Assembly: GCA_032209605.1 (NCBI GenBank)
Contig: JASFXZ010000008.1
Location: 6,510,001-6,574,000, forward strand
Reading direction: 5' to 3'
Source: Mactromeris polynyma
Taxonomy: Eukaryota > Mollusca > Bivalvia > Venerida > Mactridae
Length of the DNA stretch: 64,000 nt
The notes below the pieces were generated by a model. It was not told where the DNA came from and ran no database searches. It saw only the letters and a program-made list of their open reading frames with translations. Below are positions 13,701 through 28,700 of this stretch, in pieces. Both the position numbers and the translations under genes were made by a program. Numbering within the stretch: the first letter of the stretch is position 1; each line of letters opens with the position of its first letter.

Positions 13701-16700
13701 TCAAACCCATCGTTTATAATCTAAATACAATCAGTGTATTAGATGGTGGAGTATTCTCTTACTATGGAACAGCTGAGAATGATGATGTACTAGAAGTTAA
13801 TCTTGCTGGTGATCTGATGATCAGAGGAGGTGGTGAAATGGATGTCAACAGAATGACTCTGAATGGTAAGCGATTGCATTTTTCATGATAGAACACTTGG
13901 AATATGGAGTTTAAAACGATAAGATAAATGTAGTTTGTGTCAAGCCTACATATTGTTGGACTCATGTTATTAACAAAACGTGTATGTATTTCAGGGTGTT
14001 TTGGCTGATCCAGTTTGGACTGCGATTTTTAGATGTGTTCAGTAGTAATCAGCAGAAATGTTTGCCTTAATTGGAAAGTAATTGCAAGCTTAACTGAAGA
14101 GTGTTTAGCCAGTTTCTTAGCAGTTCAACAAATAACAGATATAAGGGTCAGAATTTACTATTAGGAAACATCATGTATTGAGAAAAGGCTGTACAAAAAG
14201 ACATACTGACTTTCCAAAACTTGCAATAGCAGAATAGTATTATTCTTGCAATTTCAAAAAATGTTTTGAATTTTTCCAGCTGTTAATATAACCATTGAAA
14301 CTGAAGGCCTCCTTGGAGCTTCCAAGAGAGGTTATATGGCTGGAAATGGTACTGGAGCTGGAATTGGACGTAGCACAGGTAGTTCCGGGGCCTCTCATGG
14401 CGGTGTTGGTGGTAGAGGAAGTGGCACTACTTATGCCAACTTGGCACATGACAGTGTATGGCACCCAACCCAATATGGAAGTGGTGGTGGAAATGGAGGA
14501 AGTACTGTGACATCTGGTCATGGAGGCGGAGTGTTAGAACTTGTTGCTACTGGATATGTAGAGATTGATGGAGAGATTAGAGTTGATGGTGAAGATGCTG
14601 TACATACAGGTGTTGGTGGGGGTTCTGGTGGTGCCATACTGATATATTCTAGCGGATTCAGTGGTAAATAACTTAACTGTTCTTTTGTTAGCTTCAAGCT
14701 TTGTATTTATTTTTCCTGCCTATTTGTCAAATTATTCTATTCAGGACAAGAGGGCATCATTGAATTATGAAATAAGGATCTGTGTTTAAGAACAAAAACA
14801 TGATTTGTGTCACACAGTAAAATTTATATAATAGTTAGATGTATATTATTCTGTAATACTTAAAATTGTCATTGCATTTCCAGGTACTGGTACAATATCA
14901 GCAAGTGGTGGTGCTGGTGCCTGTGTTCCACATTGTAGATCTTATGATTCATACAGAAGGTGTTTGAGCTGTAATGCTGGGTATTTATGGAAAAATTTCA
15001 TTTGCAGTGAAATCCTTTCTTCCGTATCTACAGAGGTAATCCTGGCTTCCATCAACAACAATTGCAGATTCAGTTTGATAATTAACATGTACTTTACATG
15101 CATTCTTCCCCTTCAGTAATTAAATGTATACAGTTTCCCTTTGAAGTTTGAAAGACCACATGGTTAGATCATTGAGTAGAGCATTCCACTGTCAATCTGA
15201 AGGTGGTATGTTCAAACCCCAGGTGTGGCATATATTGTTTATGAGAATGTGACTGTCCACCTCTGTTTTCATTTGCTTGCAATAGAACAGGTTATTACTG
15301 GTTGGTAATGATGGACACTGGTAAGGTTCAACTGACATCACATAATTGTGATACTGCTGGGAAATGGCATACAACCAAAATGTTTAAAATATAGGGTTTT
15401 GTATTGAATATCTTGTTTCGCTTTGATTTTGAGAAAAGAAATTAAAATCTATATGAGTATCATTTTATATGACTTAATATGTTGGTTAAACAATATCAAT
15501 TTTGATCTAAAAATTTGTTTACACAGATTGCTGGTGGTGGAGGTGGTGGAGGTAGAATTGCTGTATATGTTGACACAGAGAATACATACAGAGGTGAATA
15601 CCAGACATACGGTGGTAAAGGTTTCTCTGAGAGTGGTGGCTCTGGTACAGTGTATGTCAAGGCACCGGAGACAGCCAATGGAACACAGGTGACATCTCTG
15701 TATTTGGATAACCATGGATCACTACCTAGAAATGTTTACATCAGTAAAGTCACTGAGGATAGTTGTAGAACATACATTATAACAACAGCTACTGATACAA
15801 GCTCCGACATGACATTTGATCATGTATACATAAATGGTGGAAGTCATTTGGCCTTGAGGAATACATCCAAAAACAACATCGACATTACAATCAACAAACT
15901 TCATGGAGATTTAAGTGGGCTTGTTCATACATCAATATTCCAGACGATCAAAGTTGTAGACAGTGACAGTCCTATACCTGCCTCATTCAGAGTCTATGAT
16001 GAATCAGTAATACAGTTACCTCAAGGTATTTTTTTTGGAAACAGTCTGTTTTATACGTCATTTCTTCATACTACTTGTATGGTATAATTTTAAATATCTT
16101 TCATGTTCTTCTCGTTTTGACATTTCTGCCCAGTCGAGGGCAAATTAATCTTTATGGATTATGCCTAATAAACTGAACTGAATTTAAAAAACAACAAATT
16201 GGTATTTTTTATGTTGTCATATTGAAAATTAGAATATCGGAAGGATAATGTAGTTTTCTGGTTTTGACAGAATGCAAAAAAGCTGTATCCATTTTATAGC
16301 CTGTTCAGAAAAAAGAAATATTCTGCACTGTTAAATTTCACTATTATAATACTGAAATAATATATGAAATGGATTTGTCTTTAGATAACAATGAACTCTT
16401 CTGTGCCTGCTTAAACAATGTGGGGTAAACTTATAAAAGTAGAACTTTTATCCTCATTATTTCACGCTATACATATAATGTAAGAAACTTGATTTAAATT
16501 GCCTCTTTGTTTGTCAAATATGTGTACGGTATATACTTGTATATAAGACACTTTGAAATTAGATATATTACTAGTATGAAGTATCTGTTTTTCAGAATTA
16601 TATTTCAATCAACTGGCATACAAGGATATCTACATAGATGGAGAAATTAGTGGTGTAAGAGTTCTTAAGTTAGGACAGGGAGTTAATTTCTTGATTGGTG

Positions 16701-19700
16701 AAAATGTAAGTAACAAGTTATTTAATGATGAAGCTAGCTGCAAAATCATGCAACCTGTTAGCTAAATGACTTTACTGTTGCTAATGTACATATATGCCTG
16801 TAATCCAAGACAGACAGAAAGAAATGCTTGATAACAACCTTCTTGGCTTAATTAGTGAAACATTACAAAACTTGCCCAACAGAAATGTATACTTTTTTAT
16901 TAGACCCATATTCTGCTTAACTGGCCTTGATACTGTTATGAAGTTGTCATTATGTTGTTAATATATTTGCACAAATAATGGTTTGCTTCCATGACAAAAC
17001 CTAAGTGAGTGATGTTGGTTATGATGTTGAGTATTTCCCAATGAAATGTTGATGCCACAAACTAAGTGCTTACTCAGAAGTGTATTTAGTTGCTTTATTT
17101 TTATTTATACAGTAGAATTAAATGAAAATGTTTATACCTGTTATGTAATTTGTTTGTTTACATTAAAAAAAACAAGATGTTTAAGAATTGTTGTATATTT
17201 GATTATTTTAGCATTTTTGACTTACATCATTTTGTGGCTTACTTGTGCATTTTGTTCTTAATATTTGAATCGCTCTAAAAAAGTAGATGTCTGAATTCAA
17301 TAGTTTTGTTGAACATGTGTGTTGGAAAATGTGAACACCTGAAAATGAATTTTTTGGTCACTAATACAGGTTTTGATAGAACAGCTCATATTATTTAGAT
17401 TCTATTATCTATCTGTGTTGTTATTAAATCTTGCAAACTGTTACTTAACATATGAAGATATCTTCTGTATTTCAGGGGTTTACAACTGGATATGACAAAT
17501 TAACCTTTGACTTTGATACAGTCCAAATTTATGCTGATGGTGAAATGTCCTCTACATATCTGGCAGAATTAAGTCCATCATTGGTTCTCCAGATCTCTTC
17601 TCTTCTCAGGTTACATGCTGGAGCAGTTATAGAGGTGAATATGATACAGTTCTTGAATTTCTATTCAGTTAAATGTCTTGCTGGTTAATTTGTCCTGATT
17701 ATTTACCCAAACATGTTACATAAATATACAACATAAGATACTACCACTGAAGAATTAATGTTTGTTGTATAAAACAAGTCAATTATTGATATGGTTGTAT
17801 TGCAATGTCTTAATTTAAATGTATTTTAAACTCCTTGTTGATGTCTGTTACTGGTCAATGAGAGTGACTTATTAATGTATGTTTAGAATAATGTTTTCTG
17901 TATACTTTTAATGAAATTGTAGACATGCCTTAAAAGCATTGTAGCCTTAATCATTACTGGTTTGGTGGTAGAGTGCTGTGCTCTTGATCTGTCATGGCTT
18001 CAAAGCCATATAACTGGGAAGATTCTTTACGATTCTAACCATTCTTGAATTTGTCCTAGGGAACTGGTTAAAACCCTAGGAGCAGTCTTCAACAGCAATT
18101 GATATAGGTTGTAAGAACTTGTTTAATGATGAATTCAAAAACAAATGTGCTTCAAATAAGCTATTTTATTGCATGATACATATGTATGAGTGTGTACTTA
18201 CAGGCTCCCTGGGTGAAAGTAACTACTGGTAGCAATGGCACAATACAGATTGACTCTGCTAGTAATATTGAAGCAAGTGAAAAAGCTCCAAAAAATATAC
18301 AACAAAGTGGCGTTGATGTTACTTCTGGAGGTTTGTGCAGTTTTCTTCTGATGAAGTAATGATTCCATGCAAAGGGATATAATAAGACTAGGAATTTGTA
18401 TACTTATTTCTAAGCATTCTATTGGTTTCTTGTAAGATGTCGGGCCAGTGTTTCAGTCTCGTTCCTGATCATAAAATCTTCTCTGTTAACTATGAGTAAC
18501 TTCTTTGTACAATTTTACTGTTATTGGTTAATGCCTAACTTGTAAAATATTATTGGACATTTAAGTGTAGCTTTATTTTATTTTCATGGGCATTTTATCA
18601 TAAAATGTTGATGTTTTTAATTAAATATCAATGAATTCTGATTCACCTGTTTTTGCTTTTAATATTTGTATATAAAGAAATTAGTTTGTCTCATTATCTT
18701 TGTACTTTAACTAACACTAGGTGGTTCTGGTGGAGGTGGGGGTGCTGCTGGAGGTCAAGGATCACACCAAGAATATGTAGGACCACCACCAGTGTATGGA
18801 TCTTTATATGAACCTACACAGTATGGTGGTAATGGAGGTTCTGGAGGTGGTTCTACAACAGATTTGAGATGTGAACATGTCTCATTACAAACTGGAGGAC
18901 TTGGAGGTAATTTTGCTTGTAACAAATGCACCTATTTTATCATTTTGGTCTTAAATGGACACTTTCATAAATTGGTGGAATAAAATATTGTAATTCCTGG
19001 ATGGATAGTCTCTGACATGAATCTCTTATATTCATATGCTTTACAACGTTGATCATGGGGGAATTTATCAATGCTGGACTGTCTTGATTGCAACATAACT
19101 TGGGTGATTTTTAAATGCTTCAGAAATCATTGAGAAAGATATGATTTTGTTCGACAAACTAATACAAATATCTCATTGGCCTGTTGTTTGCATTTGTCCG
19201 AGTTTGTTTGTCATAATGGAATGTATGAAATTGCATTAATTCATTTATTGTTAAATATTAATTGGAATTAATTTAAGGTGGAGTTATTGAACTAGCTGCT
19301 CACACACTGATACTAGATGGTGACCTAAATGTCAGGGGAGGTAACACTGTTGGTACGAGAGCCGGTGGTGGAGGTGGTGGTAGCGTATATGTTAAGGTAA
19401 TTAAATCGAAAACAAGATTGCTTTGAATTTGTTTGAGGAAAATTATAAACATTATCTGTCTCTACGGTATAAATAAAAAAAACAATGTTGCATACTGTGA
19501 CATTCATTCTCATGAACCATTATAGACCCAAAGCCTTTGCAACTCACCTCTGATTCATGTGGGGCAATCATCTATTGCTTACACAAAAGTTGGTTAGTAC
19601 TCATTAGTTTCCTAGGAATATTAAATCAACAGACCATTGTACATAGGATAACTGAAATATAGATGAGAAATGGTGAAACAGTTAATTAGTTTATCAAATC

Positions 19701-22700
19701 TCCACTTGTGTCTTGTCATTTTTTCCTCAATTGAACATTAGCTTATATGTGTTTGTTATCAGGTCCAGAACATCACTGGTGATGGAAAGATACAAGCACA
19801 TGGTGGATCAGTGATTGCTCTAACAAATACTGGTTGTCATGGGGGTGGTGGTGCTGGAGGTCGTGTAACTATATATTCTGTAGAAGATCATTACTCTGGT
19901 AAGGTGACAGCACATGGTGGAGCTGGGTATGAGTGTGGTGGGGCTGGTACTGTAGTTCAGATTGATACGAACCATGGAACAAAGAAGCTTACTGTAGATA
20001 ACGCAAATGTGTGTACACCACTATCATCCAGAGTTGACTGGTCAAAGCTGACTGAACAACACAGAGGACAACTGAGCTTCTACACCTGGCTGTTTGATAG
20101 AACCACTACTCATGAACATGTATTTGATGTATGTACATTGCTATTGAATACATTTATATGCGTTACTTTTCATGTACAGATAGATCTCTATCATACTTAA
20201 ATGTGTAACATAAATACAGAAAAGGCGTATTTCAATGTGCAACGGTTTGTTACTAAGCAAGTAGTAGTGCTTAATGTGCTCTAAGTCAAGTAGTTGAAAT
20301 AGACAAGTTAATAACTTATAAAGTCTTGCATCCAGCAACAGCTATCCATGTTGGGAATTTGCAACTGGCTTGCAACATATGAGTGTACTGGAACTATGTG
20401 CCAAGTTGTCAATGTACATAACTTTATGAATGTAACAAAATATGTTTCTCATCACTTTTATACAGGAGGTACATTTGAGTGGACAGGCACAGCTTGCATT
20501 GTATAGAGCTCATGGTGATACTTACCCACAAAAAATAACAGTGAAGAAAACATCAGGCGATAAAAGTGGTATCTGGCATGTTGGTAAGTGGCTTCAGGAG
20601 TGTTAAGTGTTTTTTTTAGATTAAACTTGAATACAATTCTACATAACGTGTATTACAATAAAAATGGTGAAGGTTTGATTTTAAACCATTTTGAATGATT
20701 CTTCCTATAGTTATAGCCGTTGATTTAGTTTACACAATATTTGGAGGGTTCTCTTATTTTTATGAAAATTTACCATGTTTGGATGTTCATTGTAACAATT
20801 TGACACTTGTATTATAGATTAAGAGTGAGCTTTGATTATTTAAACTCTGTACATTTTTATGAACATCGTAGGTCCTTATCAAGAATTTGAAGCTAGTTTA
20901 CCAGATGACAGCCCAGAGTTGCAGTTTGGTATGGTTGTTTATGAGACTGGTGTAATGCTGGCTGAACAAACACTTACAGTTACTGGAATAACTCTTGCAA
21001 ATGAAGGTTCCCTGAGAGGTGTTGAAGACTTGGTGATTGGACCAAATGGAAAAATCATTATCAGGTACGTCTTTTACATTATAAGGGAACTCGTGTGGTT
21101 AAAATACTAGTGTCGGTTTAGCGAGATTAGCGGATGAAGCAAGTACTGCAGACTGAATCTTTTAGTCTTAACATTTAATTTTTATCATAGAAGATTGTCA
21201 TGAGTTCTTTCCCCTTGTGTTTACCTTCTGTAGGTACATTAATATAGTGCATATACTAAAGAAGGAAACACCAGGGAAGAGAACTCATGACAATCTCTTG
21301 TGGTTTTTATTTACAGACCAGATGCCAGTGCTAGTGTACCAGTGATCACATTTACATCAGTGACGGTACAAGGTGGAGGTACATTGGTCATTGAAACCCA
21401 AGGTAATGGTATGAAATTGGTTGGTATAGAGTTTACAGTACAGAGTGGTGGAACAGTGGAAGCTGATAATCTTCATGTAGAAGCACGTACACTCACTGTA
21501 GAAGACAATGCCTACATCAAGGCTGATTCTCTGGTATGTATTTTGCTCCACTGGTGTTCACCTTACCTCATATTTAGCTGACCTGTGTCTCAAGATCCAT
21601 TGGTGAGGCATTAGGGTCATGTGACATTTGTTGTCTGTTGGTCAACATGCCGTTCTAAAAACTTCTTCTTCAATGCTTCATGATTATATTAACCATATGA
21701 TGAGCATGGCCCCTTGGCTGAAAATAGCCATTTGCTTTGAACTACCAGGAATTCAACAAAAATTGGCCTGATTCAAAATTGTACAAATTATTTTTATGAC
21801 CATGTACAAATTATTTCCATGTCCACCTCTGATTTTCCTTCAAATGACTTTTTGTCAAGAACTTTTCCTTAGGTGATAGGATATTTTGGTAACAATTGTT
21901 GTGGCCCTTTGTGGTCTGAGAATGGAGTCATACGGTCAAACTGGTCAATATCTTTTGACTATTTTCTCATCTAGCTGGTTATATAATGCTGATGATCAGA
22001 TTTAATTGTTTTGCCTCATATTATTGCATATAATGGTGATGGATATATTTAATCTATTGAATATTGAAACATACGATCAGCTTGGAATGTATATACAACA
22101 TGAAGTAATATTTGACAGGCTGTTCACACTGATGGAGGTCCAGGATTTGGAGAGAATGGGCGAGGTGCTGGTCATGGTGGACAAGGAGGGAAAGCCACAA
22201 ATATCAATGCACCAACTTATGGTGGAGGAATGTATTATGGTCACATGATCACACCGTCATCTCCAGGCAGTAATGGAATTTTCAAAGACTTTACACATGA
22301 TATTGAAGTGATGGGAGGAGGAATTCTGAAATTTAACATCTCCGGAGTTGCACATATTGATGGTAATCCACTATTTCAGAAAAAATCATTCTTTGTCTGT
22401 ATACATGATATACAAAGTTTTCTTTACAAAGAAATGAAAATTGCTTTTCAGCTAGATGCATATTTTGATGTCATAATGTTTTGTATTATTAATGTTTTCA
22501 CTGTTTCATTTGTTTAAAAAAAATCAATATATTTCTTTGTCTTCACATGCATGCAGAAAGGATGGTAAGTCTGACAGTTCGATCCTACGAAAATTGTGAT
22601 GTACATTCAGTCCCTATTGTATTTCTTGATATCATTTCAACATTTCCCTCCTGTATGTTTTGAAAATTTAATTCCAGTGAATAATTCATAAATGTACCAT

Positions 22701-25700
22701 TCTTGATGTAAGCAGTTTGTCAGACTTCACTATTTTCAACCTGAAGCAAACTTGGTGCTTTTTCTTCTATTTTTTTCATGGAATGCTATTTAAGCGTTAA
22801 TCTGTGGTACGAGTATAAGTGATTTTACTTTTTCATCTACAGGTGTTGTCAGCAGCAATGGAGGGGATGGAGAAACTTTAGCTGGTGGTGCCAGTGGTGG
22901 CAGTATTATACTCAATGCTGCAACATTCAATGGAAAGGGTAAAGTTACTGCCAATGGTGGACAAGGTATGAATAGTAAACTATATTTTAGTTATTAATTG
23001 TTTGTGAAGAAAAAAGTTTGTAAATCATGTAAGTGTTGTAATCAAATATAAGTTTATAAATCATGTTAGATTTGTAATTAGATTTCCTAGCCTTCTTTGA
23101 AATGTCTTATGTTAAATAAAATGATTTTGTTTTATATAGGATCATCTACAACAGGAGGTGGTGCCGGTGGTAGAATTGCTATAACATACACAGACTCTGA
23201 GTATACAGGAACATATGTTGCCTATGGTGGTAGATCTACACACAGTACTGGTGGTGCTGGTACTGTCTATGTCAGTGCTAATGGCAAAACTAAGCTTTTC
23301 ATCGACAATTTGGAGCCATACAGTGTGTCTGTAAGTAAATTACAGTCTTATTAAAATCACATTTTTTCTATTTTTTATTTTGAATTTGTATTTACAGTTA
23401 TTGAAATCACAAATGTATATATGTAATGTATGAACATGTACTCTCCTCATTCAGAGGCATTTCATTTAATGATCAGTTGTTCAGACTGCAATAAGCTTAT
23501 TTCATTCTCTTCATTATTTCAGAAATCTTTATCAAACTACAGTTTAAAAGGTATCAGGAACTATGATTATGGCAGAACATGGATTTTATTCCCAAATGGC
23601 AATTCGTTCACACTTGACCAAATATATCTGTATAATGGAGCTCACCTTGCACTGGAACCTGTAACTAGATCAGACATAACTTCCAGAAGTCTCACCATAG
23701 AACGTCTCTATGGTGATGGGTTTGTTAACGATCGCCGAAGACTTGGTACAATCCATATTGGTCCAAAGCTGGTCTTAACCATCAGGTAGGCATTAAGCAA
23801 ACTCTGACACTAATGTGGGTACAATTCCTACTTCAATGTTTGTGAAAAGTCTATGAATTTGATTCCTAATCCTTGAAAACTACTTGAATTTGTAACGGCC
23901 AAAAACTCCTTGACAACTACTTAAATACTGGAAAAAAATGAATAAATTTTGGTAAATTGCAACTGAATTCTTCTGCTGTGAATAGAAAAATGACAAAAAG
24001 TAAAAAACAAACCAACAATGATGACAACAATGTGAAATATGTCAGAACTATTTCGACAGGGCCTACCGCCGAGTAGGTCATAGTATGGTAATACGGTAGT
24101 CAACAAGTTCTATGCCCTTTTAAAGTAATTCTCATGCTGTGTTATTTTATTTGTGCTACAATGAGTACTATATACATTTAAATCTTCTACAAATCTCTGC
24201 ACAAAACTTTGTGAAATAAAGATGAGGAACATTTGCATTATCATACAGTTAAACAATTAAATGATATATCCAGAATGTCTTAACTTCATGTTTTTGTTAC
24301 ACAGAGCCATAGACCTTTACTTACCAGCAAGTGTTGTAGTGTATGAAAATGGATTGCTAGAATTACCATCTAAAGTGAAATGGTTCAACTCTGACAATGT
24401 GATCTATGGTACTGTTGGTGGAGTTACTGATATAACATTGATAAAATCAACATTAGATTTGAAAAAGACTGGAAAAACTCAGGTACTCCAATATTGTAGA
24501 CTGTAGAAATATTCTATTCACCAACAATAATGCTACAGTGTGTTTTATTTGTTTGGTGTGTAAATTAGTAAAATTAGGATGCAATATTCTAATATTTTCG
24601 TATGTCAATTGGTAAATGAATGTTATGTTTTCATTCAGAAAGTTATTTCAGTTATGCATATCTGATGTATGGGTTTACCTTCCTTGAACCCCTCTTCTCA
24701 TACATATTTACCAATTCACCTCCTTAGCCCCTAATGATTTGTAGACTGTTGTTTCTCTGGGATCCGTGTGAGGAGGCATTGTCTTATACATGTGGTGTTC
24801 CAGTAACATCTTAATCTCTCTTTAACAGGACAGCAAAACTGATGCCAAATTTAACTTTGCTAATCTGAACATAATGGCAGGAGGAGTGTTGAAGATGACC
24901 GACAATGTTCCATACCAGCTTGTTGTAAGCAGTGATATGTACATAGCACCATCAGGTCTGATTCAAGCTGCTAGATTAACTGTTGTTACTGATTCAGCTG
25001 TGATTGAAGAGGGAGGAGTTATAGATTTGAATGGACTTGGTGACCTAAAGTCTGGACCAGGTATATCTCGGATCTACAAACAGCTTTGTTACCTTTAAAA
25101 TGTCTTCTTTCATAGTTCTAAATTTACATTTTTTCTTTATGTATATCAGTTTCTGTTTGTATGTTAGCTTAGATTCCGTATATTAAGTCTTAGCACACAC
25201 ATAAAATCTAGCTGTGACTATTATCTGTCAAAAAACTGCAAAAGCATACTATGCTTACAATAGATGTTTATGCCTGTTGCAATGTTATAAACTATATTTG
25301 AAATATATTCAAATTTTAAAAAATGTATCCTTTATGTGCAGGATATTTATCTGGCCATGGAGCTGGTCATAGTGGAGAAGGTGGAGGTTTCTACAATGCC
25401 ACGACAAAGGAATACATTCACGGAGCACCCTATGATGATTACAAACAACCAACATTACCTGGATCAGGAGGGGAAGACAATCGTGGTGGTGGAGCAATCA
25501 AGTTACAAGTGTCTGGCACAGCCAACATTGAAGGAGAAATAAGGGCAGAGTAAGCTTTGTAATATATTTTCATTGGATATTGTATTCGTGTATGTTGATT
25601 TTACTCTTACAAATGGTAATGCTTTCAATTTAAGATCACCTGTTGATAATATAATTCATTTTGAAAAAAGTTCATTTATAGTTGGGTATATTTGGGCATC

Positions 25701-28700
25701 TATCTTGTTTAATAAGACAGGGCATCTATCTTGTTTAATAAGACTGGGCATCTATCTTGTTTAATAAGACTAACAGGCTTAATTTTATGTCTTAAGTATG
25801 TCCGAGGTTACCAATGTAAATGTGTTAGATTAAACATAAACAATTTAATGTATCAATATTACAGCAATCAGCAAATTTCTACCATATTTGACATTGTATT
25901 ATTTCAGTGGGCAGAACTCCAAATCAGACGATTCTGGTGGAGCTTCTGGTGGCAGTGTATGGATTACTTGCAACATTGCTAATATAAAAGGTACACATTT
26001 ATTTGTTGTTTTTGTACTTGTATTGTGTGATTTCATTAACGGCAAATGCATGAATTTATTAACCAGCCCGCTACATTTCAAAATAGATGACTGGAAATGT
26101 TCGTGTTTTTCTGTGTGCTTGATGGTGGAAAAGCCTGTGTTTCAATGGGAAAGTAGACCAGACAGCTATTGTAGTTTTACACATTAAAGCACATTTTCTC
26201 ACCAAAATTAACATAGTTTAGTTCTGAAAGCTCGTACACTTGTTTGCAGTCAATCTAACAGTACTATAACAGTGAGTAATAGCATGTATCATTATTGTTT
26301 ACAAGTTGGAATGCCTTATCAGAGATACAAACTACAGTTAGCACTTTTCAACACAATCTAACATTGAACTGATAATTGTCATAATGATTATTTAAATTTG
26401 TGTTAAGTGATTGTTATGGGTTTATTCTAATATAGGCTTGATACACACAAATGGTGGATCTGCAACATCATCGGGAGGTGGTGGTGGTGGTTTTATAGCC
26501 ATCTACTTTGACACTGGATATGTTGATGATCGATACATTACATCTTATGGTGGTACAACAAGTGGTGAAGATGGTGCTGCTGGAGTTATCTATCTTGAAC
26601 AAAATAGCAATAAGAAGGTATTGTCATAAGACGTGTTTTACATAGAAATTACCTTGATGGTATGCAACAGAGAAATGGATGTAAAGCATGTTAAGCATAT
26701 TTGCTATAAGACCTGTCTGTTGATATATAGAGAATAATAAGGTTGTTGACACGGATGGAGAAAGTTAATCAGGCATGGTGGAGGAATTTAGCTGGTCATA
26801 GATTTGCAGATGTCAACTGATGGATGGACGGTGTCAAACGTGATCTTTCTGATAAAAAACTTCAGTTTAGATTGGCATATTGAGTTAAAACCTTGTCTAG
26901 GGATAGTAAGGTTGGATTGCATATTGAGTTAAAACCTTGTCTAGGGATAGTAAGGTTGGATTGCATATTGAGTTAAAACCTTGTCTAGGGATAGTAAGGT
27001 TGGATTGCATATTGAGTTAAAACCTTGTCTAGGGATAGTAAGGTTGGATTGCATATTTGGTCTGTTAGGTCTGAAAACTTGATTTGAAAGAACTTTTTAT
27101 GTCTTTTGTTTTAATTTTTGTTTGCTATCCTCTGTTTTATTCTTAACATTTTTTAGACCTCGAAATACAAAAAACATAACAATTGTTGTAGAAAGACTTT
27201 TTTGTCTTGCTTATATCACTGGAAAAGCCATTTTGGTTTGTCAGACAGTTCTTTGCACTTTTGATGCCAAGTGATGTGTTCTGATCTCTTTTCACAGGCA
27301 TTGGTGAAGAGTAGTCAAGCAACATTGGCACCATCAACACATTCAGCACCTTTATCAACACTTGCTGTGGACTCATCAGTATCTAGTACACAGCTTGATA
27401 CCATTGAAATCCAGGGTGCTGCAACTGTTGGATTTCTAGGCCGTGAATTAGGATCTTCCCTAGTGGCTCATGTTGGATCAATTATAGGCAATCCCCTATC
27501 TCTTGTCAGAATTGACCAACGTGTACAGCTATTCTGGGCCACTCGTGTAGGACTGAAAAATGAACTACGACTTGGTACTAATGTTCATGTTCAAGCAAAT
27601 GGAATGATTGACATGCCTCAAAAAGTTATGATTGATAAAGGCTGGTCACTTGATGTCTGTGGAACAGTATCAAAGAGCATTAATGAAATCGTTGTAAGAG
27701 AAGATGGTGAGCTAAGGATGTCCTATCCTGCAGCACAGTTGCATATACATCAGCTGGTTATTGATTATAAAGGTAAACTGGGTGCCTCAAAGTACTGTGA
27801 CACGACTGATAGAAAAGTCACACTTCAAGTTGTCAATTTCAACAGAACAAGCGACTTTACTCTAGATACTGCAAAATTTACTCTTAGTGCTGCAAATCAA
27901 GGCATTGTATCACCCATAGGGTCTTCAATGGCTGATGTCAATTGTCCCCTCAGTCATAATATAACCCTGGAGAGATCTCAACACTGTTACCTTGGTCCTG
28001 GGCAATATTATTATTCATTTGTATCTATTGGGCCTGATGCGGAGCTCAGACTGAATGGTAGCACTGATGGAACCAACCTGACCACGATAAATGCTGAATA
28101 TATTGATCTTCACTTCAGTGGAATTTTAACAGGTGTAGGTACTGGGTACCAGTCTGGTGGACCAGGTGCTGCATCATCTACAGGACAAGGTGCCACACAT
28201 GCTGGACGAGGTGTTGATAATACAAAATCCACATATGGTAGCATTGAGAACCCTCAGACATACGGAAGTAATGGACCTAGTGCTACAGCCACATCAGGTA
28301 GAGGTGGTGGACAAATCAAACTGGTTGTTACAAAGACATTGTCCATTGAAGGAACAATAGATATGAGTGCTGGGTCTGGTAATGGTGGTAGTGGTGGCTC
28401 TATACTTGTTGAAGCCAAGACAATTACTGGAGATGGTTATATGAAAGTAGAAGGTAGTTCAGGAGGTGGTGGAGGAAGAATTGCAGCTATAGCTTCCTCT
28501 TCCTACACTTACACTGGTACACTGTCTGCACAAGGTGGAGAAGACGGGTCTGGAAACAAGGGATCTCCAGGTACTGATGTATTTAGTCACCATTTATTTC
28601 TTCATTGTGTATATAAAATCACTACTACAATGCAAACTCTTCAATCGAAAGTCAAGAGCTTGAGTAATACTGAACAAATTCAGCAGAAATTTATAATTCT

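Noticed and set aside
17046..17261. Short hydrophobic frame in the intron between exons 24 and 25
   Set aside because: Poly-T driven hydrophobicity in an AT-rich intron; the flanking exons join in phase 0 without it.
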